From Sphaerobacteraceae bacterium (GTDB taxonomy: Bacteria > Chloroflexota > Chloroflexia > Thermomicrobiales > Thermomicrobiaceae), in the NCBI GenBank assembly GCA_007695115.1, contig REEK01000059.1:1-33261 (forward strand): a stretch of 33,261 nt of DNA. The letters are read 5' to 3'. The first letter of the stretch is position 1, and each line of letters opens with the position of its first letter. A model generated the notes under the pieces. That model did no database searches, was not told the origin of the DNA, and was given only the letters and a program-made list of their open reading frames with translations. A program made the position numbers and the translations under genes. Below, piece after piece: positions 18,101 to 24,084 of the stretch.

Positions 18101-18452
18101 CCGAACCTGGGGGCACCAGTGGGTGCCGGAGCGGTTTCCCATGGAGCTGGTGCAGGAGATGCTCTTTCATATCAGCCAGGTCGAGCCAGATTCCGTTCGT
18201 GGGCGGAGATCGTATGCCGTGCGCTACCCGAACACCACCGTGCTCAACTGGATTACCGAAGTCGCCGACGAGACAGTCTCGGGCGACGCGCTGGAACGCA
18301 CTGCCAGAGCGCATCTGTTGACCAACATCGCCGTGATGGAACTCCTGCGGGATCATCACCAGCGCCACCCAGTTCATGCCGACCCGGTGGCTGGTGGGGT
18401 GAAAATCCAGACCGGGCGGGAACGTCCATTGCGGTTGAACGCTTCGAACTGA
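15159..18452 (+). CDS. Giant M14-family zinc metallopeptidase with N-terminal repeat modules
   Basis: The product has 1097 residues and lacks a signal peptide or membrane segment. The catalytic region lies at about 750-1080. It shows ETSWQGRAIPAVAV, RHHANE (H803 and E806 as zinc ligands), LLPLENPDGAAL (N842-G845, a typical M14 phrase) and VVDNHGVPSHEW (H906 as third ligand). The family cleaves C-terminal amino acids or peptide amides. Two related modules stand near the N-terminus. Each has an Asp-rich loop (DRNEDGFPDD at 22-31, DRDDDQATDD at 126-135) followed by a helix ending in ARLGLSTSG or ARIGIECGA. The loops resemble calcium-binding D-x-[DN]-x-D loops. Residues 200-740 are not assigned. 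The catalytic base Glu could not be placed. The length is far above normal M14 enzymes. GGGAAAGGG lies about 10 nt before the ATG. Confidence 0.8.
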   Translation: MGSDQQPPARGPLPDLSSLLIDRNEDGFPDDIVGILAIPEDLDTADWAAVLNLCARLGLSTSGFTPPLVSREPEIGRVSVTLRPGDAARINGLALDGKDPEPVANSVQPVPIDLTDLWSISGFLTDRDDDQATDDSAIHLILPDHVPFELGSALANLAARIGIECGALTLPIAGDTMPAWRNRLEISLNNDETARLSRAGSGSLALTGTVDALTAAINHIARLSSGFLGDRPGVRAIDWLRRSAAGWTADGQVTQVQAAVADNRPDRLIVLDQSTDVHQRIAQILAESGPEPEPAAPGEHVVFDHQWTAEWEVQRAIRTLENDILPSLDPSSPLDLLVMISEPPQIRRRVRGLISRMMVDRGFNDGSLHVLDAFKPGLDWLRIIMLAKLREISDLAKIEITARTWDPEKHDGQLDMPIRWLQELFPGDEILARELGLPLDQVRIQLDDSLEPIYRVEAFDSAGHVVLESSFSPLWRRIDYLSGIHDAGNVTVTTGGIVARQNDETFRARVLTDPEIVWRYVQGELLPNLRRFILTETENEPRQGDQPFFEDLLIDLRISASDEPYGIREERHSAAEALHEDLYFNILDFVEELGKQTTGEKLGAPGSVRPFVEVVPGRQPEARIRLTRRPRGIARLMSGGQSRIIAPATRSLPAAPAVRGVRFSVDNITFDVDWTESTEDIARFVTALSVVCQPEQSSLQLDVSTPAGSVLIGVPAPVDVGLPDEPAALPVSADTIISNPEVSSLLSRFARHPAVTVVPAAETSWQGRAIPAVAVTSPQSAEIWSMRKLSHLKPTKLIVARHHANEVASTTSAFQLIEALTRDDSAQAMLRGLNLVLLPLENPDGAALHDELRATNPTWKHHPARYNATGYEFGEDQGNPDSQYGEGRVRDLVWSACLPDIVVDNHGVPSHEWAQLFAGFGSPPRFGVSYWQVQALLYGILPWFDQPAHREAMTAVRDSVAARIAADDDLLQWNRVYTERYRTWGHQWVPERFPMELVQEMLFHISQVEPDSVRGRRSYAVRYPNTTVLNWITEVADETVSGDALERTARAHLLTNIAVMELLRDHHQRHPVHADPVAGGVKIQTGRERPLRLNASN

Positions 18453-18500
18453 GCTGCTTTTGCGAGGCGCAGCATTGCGCCAGACGCGTGAGAGAAACCA

Positions 18501-18983
18501 TTGGCACGAGCTGCAAGTACATCCAGCAAGACCGCGATTACCCGGCGTGAGTTCTTCGCCGCGGTGCGGGATCGCCTGCAAGTCAGGCTCCCCACTGAGC
18601 TACAGGGCATCCGGTTTCGGGCAAACCACCGGCAGATGAAGCTCTACTACCGACATGAGCGCTTGCACTACGAGATCTGGACCAACGGGCGGGATCAGCA
18701 TATCGAGATCGGGCTTCACTTCGAAAACGGGCCAGAATCGACCGAGTCGTTGATCCAGTTCTTCGACCAGCACATCGTCGAGATCAAACACGAGCTCGGT
18801 CCGGAGATCGAACTGGAACGCTGGACCAACTCCTGGGGCCGGATTTTCCTGTTACTCCCCTATCAGCCGCTCACCGAAGAGCTCGCCATCGAGGTCGCCG
18901 ATCGCCTGTGTGCGATGATCACCATGCTCCAGCCGCTGCTCGATGAGGCGATCAAACACGGCTATGCCGGCGTTTCAGCCTGA
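18501..18983 (+). CDS. Small unknown protein downstream of the M14 peptidase
   Basis: The product has 160 residues from a TTG at 18501, which follows GTGAGAGA by a few bases. The only later ATG near the front (18648) would cut off the conserved-looking helix TRREFFAAVRDRL, so the TTG start is preferred. The sequence alternates charged helices with strands, for example QMKLYYRHERLHYEIW, HIEIGLHFE and IELERWTNSWGRIF. It vaguely recalls DUF4268-type domains linked to nucleases, but I cannot assign it. It is soluble, with no signal peptide. It begins 48 nt after the peptidase stop on the same strand, so it is probably co-transcribed. Confidence 0.7.
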   Translation: MARAASTSSKTAITRREFFAAVRDRLQVRLPTELQGIRFRANHRQMKLYYRHERLHYEIWTNGRDQHIEIGLHFENGPESTESLIQFFDQHIVEIKHELGPEIELERWTNSWGRIFLLLPYQPLTEELAIEVADRLCAMITMLQPLLDEAIKHGYAGVSA

Positions 18984-18986
18984 AAC
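18972..18986 (+). promoter_or_regulatory. Short hairpin spanning a stop codon
   Basis: GTTTCA (18972-18977) and TGAAAC (18981-18986) form a perfect 6-bp stem with loop GCC, and the TGA stop (18981-18983) lies inside the stem. No T run follows, so termination is unlikely by itself. Confidence 0.3.
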
Positions 18987-19008
18987 TCGAACCGAACCCG
19001 GAACAATC

Positions 19009-19040
19009 CTGACATCAACTATTGTCAGCCTGCGTACAAT
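19009..19040 (+). promoter_or_regulatory. Inverted repeat and -10 element before the DUF420 gene
   Basis: CTGACA (19009-19014) and TGTCAG (19023-19028) form a dyad with an 8-nt centre. TACAAT (19035-19040) follows as a likely -10; the best -35 is TGACAT at a long 19-nt spacing. The dyad overlaps the -35 region, as a repressor or activator site would. Confidence 0.35.
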
Positions 19041-19099
19041 AGACCGGGTCGACTCGTCGGCCATCAATCGAGCTGCATAGCGAACAGGGCCAACATCCC

Positions 19100-19531
19100 A
19101 TGACCATGGAAGAACTTCTTCCCCTTATCGACACCGTTCTGATCATTATCAGCGGCTCGGCGGTCGTTGCCGGCGTCATCCTCATCAAAAAGAAGATGGT
19201 CGATTACCACAAGTACGCCATGCTGACGGCGACGACGTTTGCGGCGCTGTTTCTCGTGGTCTACGTCACCCGCTACCTGCTCTACGGAAGTAAACTCTTT
19301 GTGGGTGAGGGCTGGGTACTGGCCGTCTACGTGGCGATCCTTGCCTCACACGTGATTCTCTCGATCGTGATTATCCCACTGGTGCTGATCACGCTCTACC
19401 GGGCGCTCACAAAACAGTTCGAGCGGCACAAAGCGATCGCTCGCTATACTGTTCCAATCTGGCTCTACGTGGTGGTCACCGGCTGGATCATCTATCTCAT
19501 GCTCTACCATCTCCCTGTCGAAAATCTCTGA
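19100..19531 (+). CDS. DUF420 family integral membrane protein
   Basis: The product has 143 residues with four hydrophobic helices. Histidines lie near helix ends as in DUF420/COG2322 (YozB): VDYHKYAMLTA, ASHVILSIVIIPLVL, FERHKAIARYTVPIW and LMLYH. The family occurs with haem-copper oxidase and cytochrome assembly genes and is thought to bind haem or copper. That is family knowledge; nothing in the window proves it. ATG 19100 is followed two codons later by another ATG (19106), and the ribosome site is weak. The ABC ATPase starts 20 nt downstream. This looks like the first gene of a four-gene operon. Confidence 0.85.
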   Translation: MTMEELLPLIDTVLIIISGSAVVAGVILIKKKMVDYHKYAMLTATTFAALFLVVYVTRYLLYGSKLFVGEGWVLAVYVAILASHVILSIVIIPLVLITLYRALTKQFERHKAIARYTVPIWLYVVVTGWIIYLMLYHLPVENL

Positions 19532-19551
19532 CGATCACATCGAGGAACCTG

Positions 19552-20556
19552 ATGGCATCGATCAACACCACATCACAACCGGTCACCGCCAACGGGCATG
19601 TCAATCTGGCGCATAGCCCGGTTCAGGACACCGTTGATATCGGCTCGGCCGCCGTCTCGATCACCGATCTGCACAAACGATACGGTGATCTCAAGGCCGT
19701 CGACGGGCTCAGTTTTCAGATCCGACCGGGAGAGATCTTCGCTTTGCTCGGGCCGAACGGAGCCGGAAAGACAACAACGCTGGAGATTCTGGAGGGCTAT
19801 CGCTCACGGGATGGCGGGGCCGTCTCGGTACTCGGCTTCGATCCCCAGCGGGAAGCTACGCAGCTCAAACCACTGATCGGGGTGATGCTGCAGAGTGGTG
19901 GTATCTATCCCACCGTGACCCCGTTCGAGTTACTGGAACTGCTCAACAGCTTCTATCCGAACGCTCGCCAGCCAGCCGAATTACTCGATCTGGTTGGTCT
20001 CACCGATTCCGCCAGCACACGATACAAACAGCTCTCAGGCGGGCAACAGCGTCGGCTGGCTCTGGCCGCTGCGATTATCGGGCATCCGAAGCTTCTCTTC
20101 CTCGATGAGCCGACCTCGGCAATGGACCCGCAGGCTCGTCGGGTCACCTGGGAACTGATCGAAGCCCAGCAGCAGCAAGGCACCACGATCATCCTGACGA
20201 CTCACTCCATGGAAGAAGCCGAGCGTCTTGCCGATCGGGTCGCGATTATCGACCACGGCAAACTGCTGACGCTCGAGGAGCCATCCGCGCTGCGGCGAAA
20301 CGGGGGAAGCACTGTCCGCTTCTCCGGGCCAGCCAGCATCGATCCAGCCGACCTGGCCGGGATTCCGGCAGCCAATGAGATCATAGCCAAGGGCTCGGGG
20401 CAGTTCGTCATCGAGACCGATGATCCGATCGCTCTGCTGGACGAACTCACCACATGGGCACGTCAACGTGGAATACTCCTCGATGATCTGCGTGCCGGGC
20501 ACGAGACGCTGGAAGATGTCTTCCTGCGACTGACCGGACACCAGATTCGTGAGTAG
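19552..20556 (+). CDS. ABC-2 type transporter ATP-binding protein
   Basis: The product has 334 residues. A 45-residue unstructured N-terminus precedes the nucleotide-binding domain. Walker A is GPNGAGKTT (67-75), the Q-loop region is GVMLQSGGIYPTVT, the signature is LSGGQQRR (161-168) and Walker B is LLFLDEPTSAMD (D185, E186). The switch His lies in ILTTHSMEEAERLAD. The C-terminal 90 or so residues form the small regulatory domain usual for CcmA/DrrA-type ATPases. GAGGA lies 5 nt before the ATG. The end overlaps the permease start by 8 bp, which implies translational coupling. Substrate unknown; the DUF420 neighbour allows a guess at haem or cytochrome biogenesis. Confidence 0.92.
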   Translation: MASINTTSQPVTANGHVNLAHSPVQDTVDIGSAAVSITDLHKRYGDLKAVDGLSFQIRPGEIFALLGPNGAGKTTTLEILEGYRSRDGGAVSVLGFDPQREATQLKPLIGVMLQSGGIYPTVTPFELLELLNSFYPNARQPAELLDLVGLTDSASTRYKQLSGGQQRRLALAAAIIGHPKLLFLDEPTSAMDPQARRVTWELIEAQQQQGTTIILTTHSMEEAERLADRVAIIDHGKLLTLEEPSALRRNGGSTVRFSGPASIDPADLAGIPAANEIIAKGSGQFVIETDDPIALLDELTTWARQRGILLDDLRAGHETLEDVFLRLTGHQIRE

Positions 20557-21301
20557 CCCGCTACTGGATTCGAGCAGAATGTCCGCACTGATCGCCCAGA
20601 CACGGATGGAAATCCGGTTGACCATGCGCCGTTTCGAAGCGGTGCTGATCACGATGGTCGTGCCCGTTATCCTGCTGATCTTCCTGGGCCTGATCGGCCT
20701 GGCGCCGGAAGAGTACAGCCGACCGGTCGATTTCCTCCTGCCGAGCATGCTCGTACTCGCCGTTATGTCGACTGGCCTCGTCGGTCTGTCGATCCGAACG
20801 GCCTACGAGCGAAGCTACGGCGTGCTCAAACGGCTCGGCTCCACCCCGCTCAGTCGGGGAAACCTGCTCCTGGCGAAGATCAACTCGGTCATTCTGGTGA
20901 CGCTGATTCAGATCGTGGTTCTGATCGGGATCGCCGCGCTCGGGTTCGGATGGCGCCCCGAGGGAAACCTGCTTCTGGCGGGCATCGTGCTGGTAATCGG
21001 GACCGCAACGTTTGCCGGTCTGGGGCTGTTGCTGGCCGGAATTCTCCGGGCAGAGACGACGCTTGCCGCGGCAAACACCATCTACATCTTCCTGCTTTTG
21101 TTCGGTGGAATTATCTGGCCTGCAGAGCGGTTGCCGGGCGCGGTTTCCGTTGTCAGCTCGCTTCTGCCATCCAGCGCATTCGCCACCGCACTGCGAGATA
21201 TTCTCTCGACAGGTGAGGCGCCAGTCACCCCGATTATCATTCTGTCGGTCTGGGGTATTGCTGGTATTCTGATAGCGAGTCGAACGTTCCGGTGGGAGTA
21301 A
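20549..21301 (+). CDS. ABC-2 type transporter permease
   Basis: The product has 250 residues with six hydrophobic helices. It shows the ABC-2 layout: an amphipathic N-terminus (SALIAQTRMEIRLTMRR), helix 1 (LITMVVPVILLIFLGLIGL) and the coupling phrase YERSYGVLKRLGSTPLSRGN. Paired helices follow, ending near GGIIWPAERLPGAVSVVSS, which resembles the family's P-x-x-x-L-P motif. The GTG start at 20549 overlaps the ATPase stop by 8 bp; an ATG at 20579 is an alternative start that would remove ten residues. It should form the membrane channel with the ATPase encoded just upstream. Confidence 0.9.
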   Translation: MSSPLLDSSRMSALIAQTRMEIRLTMRRFEAVLITMVVPVILLIFLGLIGLAPEEYSRPVDFLLPSMLVLAVMSTGLVGLSIRTAYERSYGVLKRLGSTPLSRGNLLLAKINSVILVTLIQIVVLIGIAALGFGWRPEGNLLLAGIVLVIGTATFAGLGLLLAGILRAETTLAAANTIYIFLLLFGGIIWPAERLPGAVSVVSSLLPSSAFATALRDILSTGEAPVTPIIILSVWGIAGILIASRTFRWE

Positions 21302-21311
21302 GACGGAGTCT

Positions 21312-21866
21312 ATGAGCAGCGATCAGGCACACGAGGACCAACAGGAAGATTCAACCCCGCGATCGAAGATCAAATCGCGGAAAGAGATCGAGCAGGAGAA
21401 GAGTCCGACTCCGGCGCGGCGTCCAACGCCGACCTCAATACTGCTCTACGTCGGCCTGGTCGTCGTCCTGTACATCTACTGGGCGCTCTTTCCCGGGTTC
21501 CCACCGCTGGAACTCGAAGCCAACCTGGGCACGTCTATCTTCATCCGTCTGCTGGTGATCTTCCTGCTGATCAACCGATCGGTGGTTGGCTGGTTCATCG
21601 GAATCGTGCTGGAAACGATATACATCATCGTCTTCTCGTTCCAGATCGCGTCCATCGGTGGAGATAGCGCCGCAAAACTCTGGGGATTGCTCTTTCTGGC
21701 AATCGCAGCACTGGCGCTCTTGTTGACCCGCACCTCCCGCCATCACGTCTGGTCGAAGGGTGATGAAGCAGAGCCGGATGCACACACCTTCAAGAGCACC
21801 ACGACCGATGATCAGGCGGAACCGGCGTCATCTTCTTCGAGATCGTCGTCTTCTTCCTCCATGTAG
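21312..21866 (+). CDS. Membrane protein of unknown function with polyserine tail
   Basis: The product has 184 residues. The N-terminal 40 are charged and probably cytoplasmic (DQAHEDQQEDS, KSRKEIEQEK). About four hydrophobic helices follow between residues 43 and 140. The C-terminus is hydrophilic and ends with a run of serines. It starts 10 nt after the permease, with CGGAG just upstream, so it is the last gene of the DUF420/ABC operon and may assist it. The last 55 bases overlap the end of the molybdoenzyme gene on the other strand. The serine run is the antisense image of that gene's Glu/Asp run, so the tail is probably shaped by overlap rather than function. Confidence 0.75.
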   Translation: MSSDQAHEDQQEDSTPRSKIKSRKEIEQEKSPTPARRPTPTSILLYVGLVVVLYIYWALFPGFPPLELEANLGTSIFIRLLVIFLLINRSVVGWFIGIVLETIYIIVFSFQIASIGGDSAAKLWGLLFLAIAALALLLTRTSRHHVWSKGDEAEPDAHTFKSTTTDDQAEPASSSSRSSSSSSM

Positions 21867-23380
21867 ACCGCGGTGACCACGATTTCGTGCAGGCCGGTGG
21901 AACCGTCCGGGAGCGCTGACTGCTCTTCCTCGATCTGTGGAGTGCCGTCACCTTCGTAGGCCCGGGCATAGATCCAGCTCGACTTCTCTTCCTCCGGCAC
22001 CCAATCGTAAGACCATCGCACCCAGCTGCTGTCCGACAAGGCATCTTCGACCTCGGCATCGACCCATGTCTGCATACTATCCACTGAAACTTCAACCCGG
22101 GAGATGCCCCGATCTCCGGAGTACGCCACACCACCAATCAGTGTCGGTTCACCAACCGGCACATGGCTCTGATAGAACGGCGTCACGATCTTGGACATGG
22201 TGAGCACCGGCGCTTCATCCGACCAGCCCCGCTCCTGCCAGTAACCGGTATAGACCTCAGGAACCGGCTCGATCCGGTTGATCCACTTGACGTGCTTCAT
22301 TCCATAGATACCTGGAACCACCAGCCGGAGTGGGAACCCATGCTGATCCGGGAGTTGCTGCCCGTTGAGCTGGTAGGCCAGAATCACATCGTCCGACATC
22401 GCCTTCTCCAGCGTGATGGAGTCCGAGTAATCGTCCTCCGCATGGAGTGCCACATCGACCACCCCATCCCGAACACCCGCCTGCTCCAGAATCGCGCGCA
22501 AGGGAACACCGGTCCACTCGCCATTGCTGATGTACTCACCACCAACGGTGTTGCTGATGCACTCCAGCGTGGTGACCTGGGTAACGGACTCCATCTCCAG
22601 AATGTCATCGTAGGTGAAGCCGATATCGGTTTCGACTTCGCCATCGACAACCAGAATCCAGTTGTCTGCGTTGACCGTGGGATCAACCACATTCTTGGAA
22701 ACCGTGTAGAAGTCACCCAGTGGCGTAATCGCCGGCGGAAGTTCACCTTCCGTGTCGGTCAGTCCGGTCGGTTGACTTCGGGTGGCCAGGCCATCCATGA
22801 ATCGTCCGAGGTAGGCGACGGAGATGACCGCCGGAACACCGAGCGTCGCCCAGCGCATGAAGCGGCGGCGGCCTGGATCGATCTCGACCCCATCACGCTC
22901 CAGCGCACTGAAGACACCGGTGACGATCGCCACCCCGAACACGCCAGCAATGACGAAGAAAGCCAGCATCGCGTTCGATGCTCCCGCAGTCGAGTCCATC
23001 GCGAAGATGCCGAGTCCACCGAGAGGAGCCATCACCAGACCGAGCATTAGCCAGACGGCACCGATCAATCCGGGCAGAACCAGCCAGGGAGAGGTGCCCC
23101 GCCGCATGATGTTCTCGGTCGCCAGACCGATGAACCCGCTGACGATCACCTGACCGAGCACGATCCCGGCAAACGCGAGTGGTTTGGCCCACGATTCCAG
23201 GAAGCCGAGAATCTGACCGAACGTCTCGACGGGAATGATCGCGGTCATCCGGTCCGAGAGCATCTGGGGAACAACCGGCGCGCGCCAGAGATCCCCGAGG
23301 GCGATCATGACTGCGGTTGCCAGGACGCCAGCAATCAAGCCAGAGTAGAAACCGGGGCGGCGGATGAAGTCGAAGGACAT
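21812..23380 (-). CDS. Membrane-anchored molybdopterin oxidoreductase, sulfite-oxidase fold
   Basis: The product has 522 residues. The first 160 hold about four membrane helices. Then GRRRFMRWATLG (170-181) precedes a fifth hydrophobic segment; this looks like an internal twin-arginine signal. The catalytic domain (about 215-420) has TLECISN with C274 as the likely molybdenum ligand, GEWTGVPLRAILEQAG, and LPDQHGFPLRLVVPGIYG followed by KHVKWI, all classic for the sulfite oxidase/YedY family. A Mo-co dimerisation domain follows (GVAYSGDRGISRVEVSVD). The last residues are acidic. The enzyme should work outside the membrane and pass electrons to or from a respiratory partner, perhaps through its own helices; no haem motif is visible. 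Substrate unknown. Confidence 0.88.
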   Translation of the reverse strand: MSFDFIRRPGFYSGLIAGVLATAVMIALGDLWRAPVVPQMLSDRMTAIIPVETFGQILGFLESWAKPLAFAGIVLGQVIVSGFIGLATENIMRRGTSPWLVLPGLIGAVWLMLGLVMAPLGGLGIFAMDSTAGASNAMLAFFVIAGVFGVAIVTGVFSALERDGVEIDPGRRRFMRWATLGVPAVISVAYLGRFMDGLATRSQPTGLTDTEGELPPAITPLGDFYTVSKNVVDPTVNADNWILVVDGEVETDIGFTYDDILEMESVTQVTTLECISNTVGGEYISNGEWTGVPLRAILEQAGVRDGVVDVALHAEDDYSDSITLEKAMSDDVILAYQLNGQQLPDQHGFPLRLVVPGIYGMKHVKWINRIEPVPEVYTGYWQERGWSDEAPVLTMSKIVTPFYQSHVPVGEPTLIGGVAYSGDRGISRVEVSVDSMQTWVDAEVEDALSDSSWVRWSYDWVPEEEKSSWIYARAYEGDGTPQIEEEQSALPDGSTGLHEIVVTAVYMEEEDDDLEEDDAGSA

Positions 23381-23451
23381 GATAGCGCTCCCTGGGGCTG
23401 GTGGATCGAGTAGGCGTTGGTCTAATTCTACGGATTTCGTACCAATGGAAT

Positions 23452-23465
23452 CTAATATCTATTAG
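23452..23465. promoter_or_regulatory. AT-rich dyad upstream of the molybdoenzyme gene
   Basis: CTAATA (23452-23457) and TATTAG (23460-23465) form a perfect inverted repeat with a 2-nt centre, about 70 bases before the start at 23380. It could be an operator, or part of the -10 region. No full promoter could be assigned. Confidence 0.3.
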
Positions 23466-23580
23466 GTATACGAAAAATCGGGCCCGAATGGATGGAACTC
23501 CATGCTCACCCCGCCTCTTCCAGCGTCGGGAGAAGATCGGACAGAGGGCTGTTCAATGTAGCACTACACCCTGCATATAG

Positions 23581-23672
23581 CTGTCATTCCGACCGCAGCG
23601 GAGGAATCTCGATCGTCCCGTACGTCGACACCTGCAGGCATCTCAGATCTCTCGACAAGCTCGAGATGACAG
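23581..23672. repeat. TCATTCCGA-type dispersed repeat
   Basis: The element opens CTGTCATTCCGACCGCAGCG with GAGGAATCTCG after it, and closes TCGACAAGCTCGAGATGACAG, so CTGTCAT (23581) and ATGACAG (23666-23672) are inverted ends. I recall such GAGGAATCTC sequences as abundant intergenic repeats in Chloroflexota and some other phyla. No transposase is present. Confidence 0.6.
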
Positions 23673-23714
23673 GTTCGACGTCGGGAAGCGTTGGCGATCA
23701 GCGCAGAGTCTTCT

Positions 23715-23738
23715 CCCTCTCCCAGTATTGGGAGAGGG
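23715..23738. repeat. CCCTCTCCCA hairpin repeat
   Basis: CCCTCTCCCA (23715-23724) and TGGGAGAGGG (23729-23738) form a perfect 10-bp stem with a 4-nt loop, followed by TCGGGGTGAGGG. This is a widespread type of bacterial intergenic palindrome. Confidence 0.55.
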
Positions 23739-23786
23739 TCGGGGTGAGGGCCGCTATTCCAGGGCTTCGGTCAGGAGATCAAGGTT

Positions 23787-23819
23787 AAAAGAAAAAGGGG
23801 CCGTGGGAGAGACGGCCCC
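23787..23819 (-). terminator. Strong intrinsic terminator on the minus strand
   Basis: On the minus strand GGGGCCGT (23819-23812) pairs with ACGGCCCC (23804-23797) around a 7-nt loop. TTTTTCTTTT (23796-23787) follows directly. This is the best terminator in the window. It faces away from aspartate dehydrogenase, so it must end a minus-strand transcript, most simply the candidate small RNA. Confidence 0.8.
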
Positions 23820-23941
23820 GGTACAGGGAGGGCGGGGAAACGCTGAAGCGGGTGTGAACGCTTGCGGCGTTCAGCCTGCTTGCAATCTGGGGGCAGATTG
23901 CGGTTTTCCCCCCGAGCTATACGTAGTGTACGTACGCTCTG
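23788..23941 (-). ncRNA. Candidate structured small RNA of about 150 nt
   Basis: On the minus strand a near-consensus promoter (23975-23948) would start transcription near 23941. The RNA then meets a 5' hairpin: GAGC/GCTC (23939-23936 with 23917-23914) and TACGTA/TACGTA around a 3-nt loop. A three-way junction follows. Its outer stem is GGGGAAA (23834-23840) with TTTCCCC (23905-23911). Arm one is GCAATCTG/CAGATTGC (23882-23901). Arm two is AAGCGGG/CCTGCTT (23846-23881), capped by GAACGC/GCGTTC. It ends at an 8-bp GC hairpin with a U tract (23819-23787). Nearly all of it is paired and no open frame fits. It does not match SRP RNA, 6S RNA or a riboswitch I recognise, and the nearest downstream gene on this strand starts about 400 nt away. 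Confidence 0.6.
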
Positions 23942-23947
23942 ATACCT

Positions 23948-23975
23948 ATTGTACGTACACCCAGAAATTTGTCAA
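23948..23975 (-). promoter_or_regulatory. Near-consensus sigma-70 promoter on the minus strand
   Basis: On the minus strand TTGACA (23975-23970) is followed after 16 nt by TACAAT (23953-23948). The -35 is perfect and the -10 matches five of six. No protein gene starts nearby in this direction; the first thing transcribed is the structured RNA. GTACGTAC palindromes overlap the -10 (23951-23958) and recur at about 23928-23935. Confidence 0.6.
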
Positions 23976-24084
23976 GGTGTCACGCGAAATTGCCCGACCA
24001 TCCGCTTTCCACCCGGAACTGCTAAGCTACGAGCCAGAACGTCGACTCTCGGGAACATTTGCCGGCTCAGAACAGGAGACTTCC

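Larger units (their letters stand above)
23381..24084. other. Long intergenic region with repeats and a candidate small RNA
   Basis: About 700 bases without a credible protein gene separate the molybdoenzyme (minus) from aspartate dehydrogenase (plus). In order it holds an AT-rich dyad (23452), a palindrome-ended dispersed repeat (23581-23672), a CCCTCTCCC hairpin (23715-23738), and a structured RNA candidate with its own minus-strand promoter and terminator (23788-23975). Confidence 0.75.

Noticed and set aside
23728-24084. Upstream extension of the aspartate dehydrogenase frame
   Set aside because: The extension crosses the terminator and RNA hairpins and lacks homology. The ATG at 24085 has AGGAG and begins the Rossmann fold directly.
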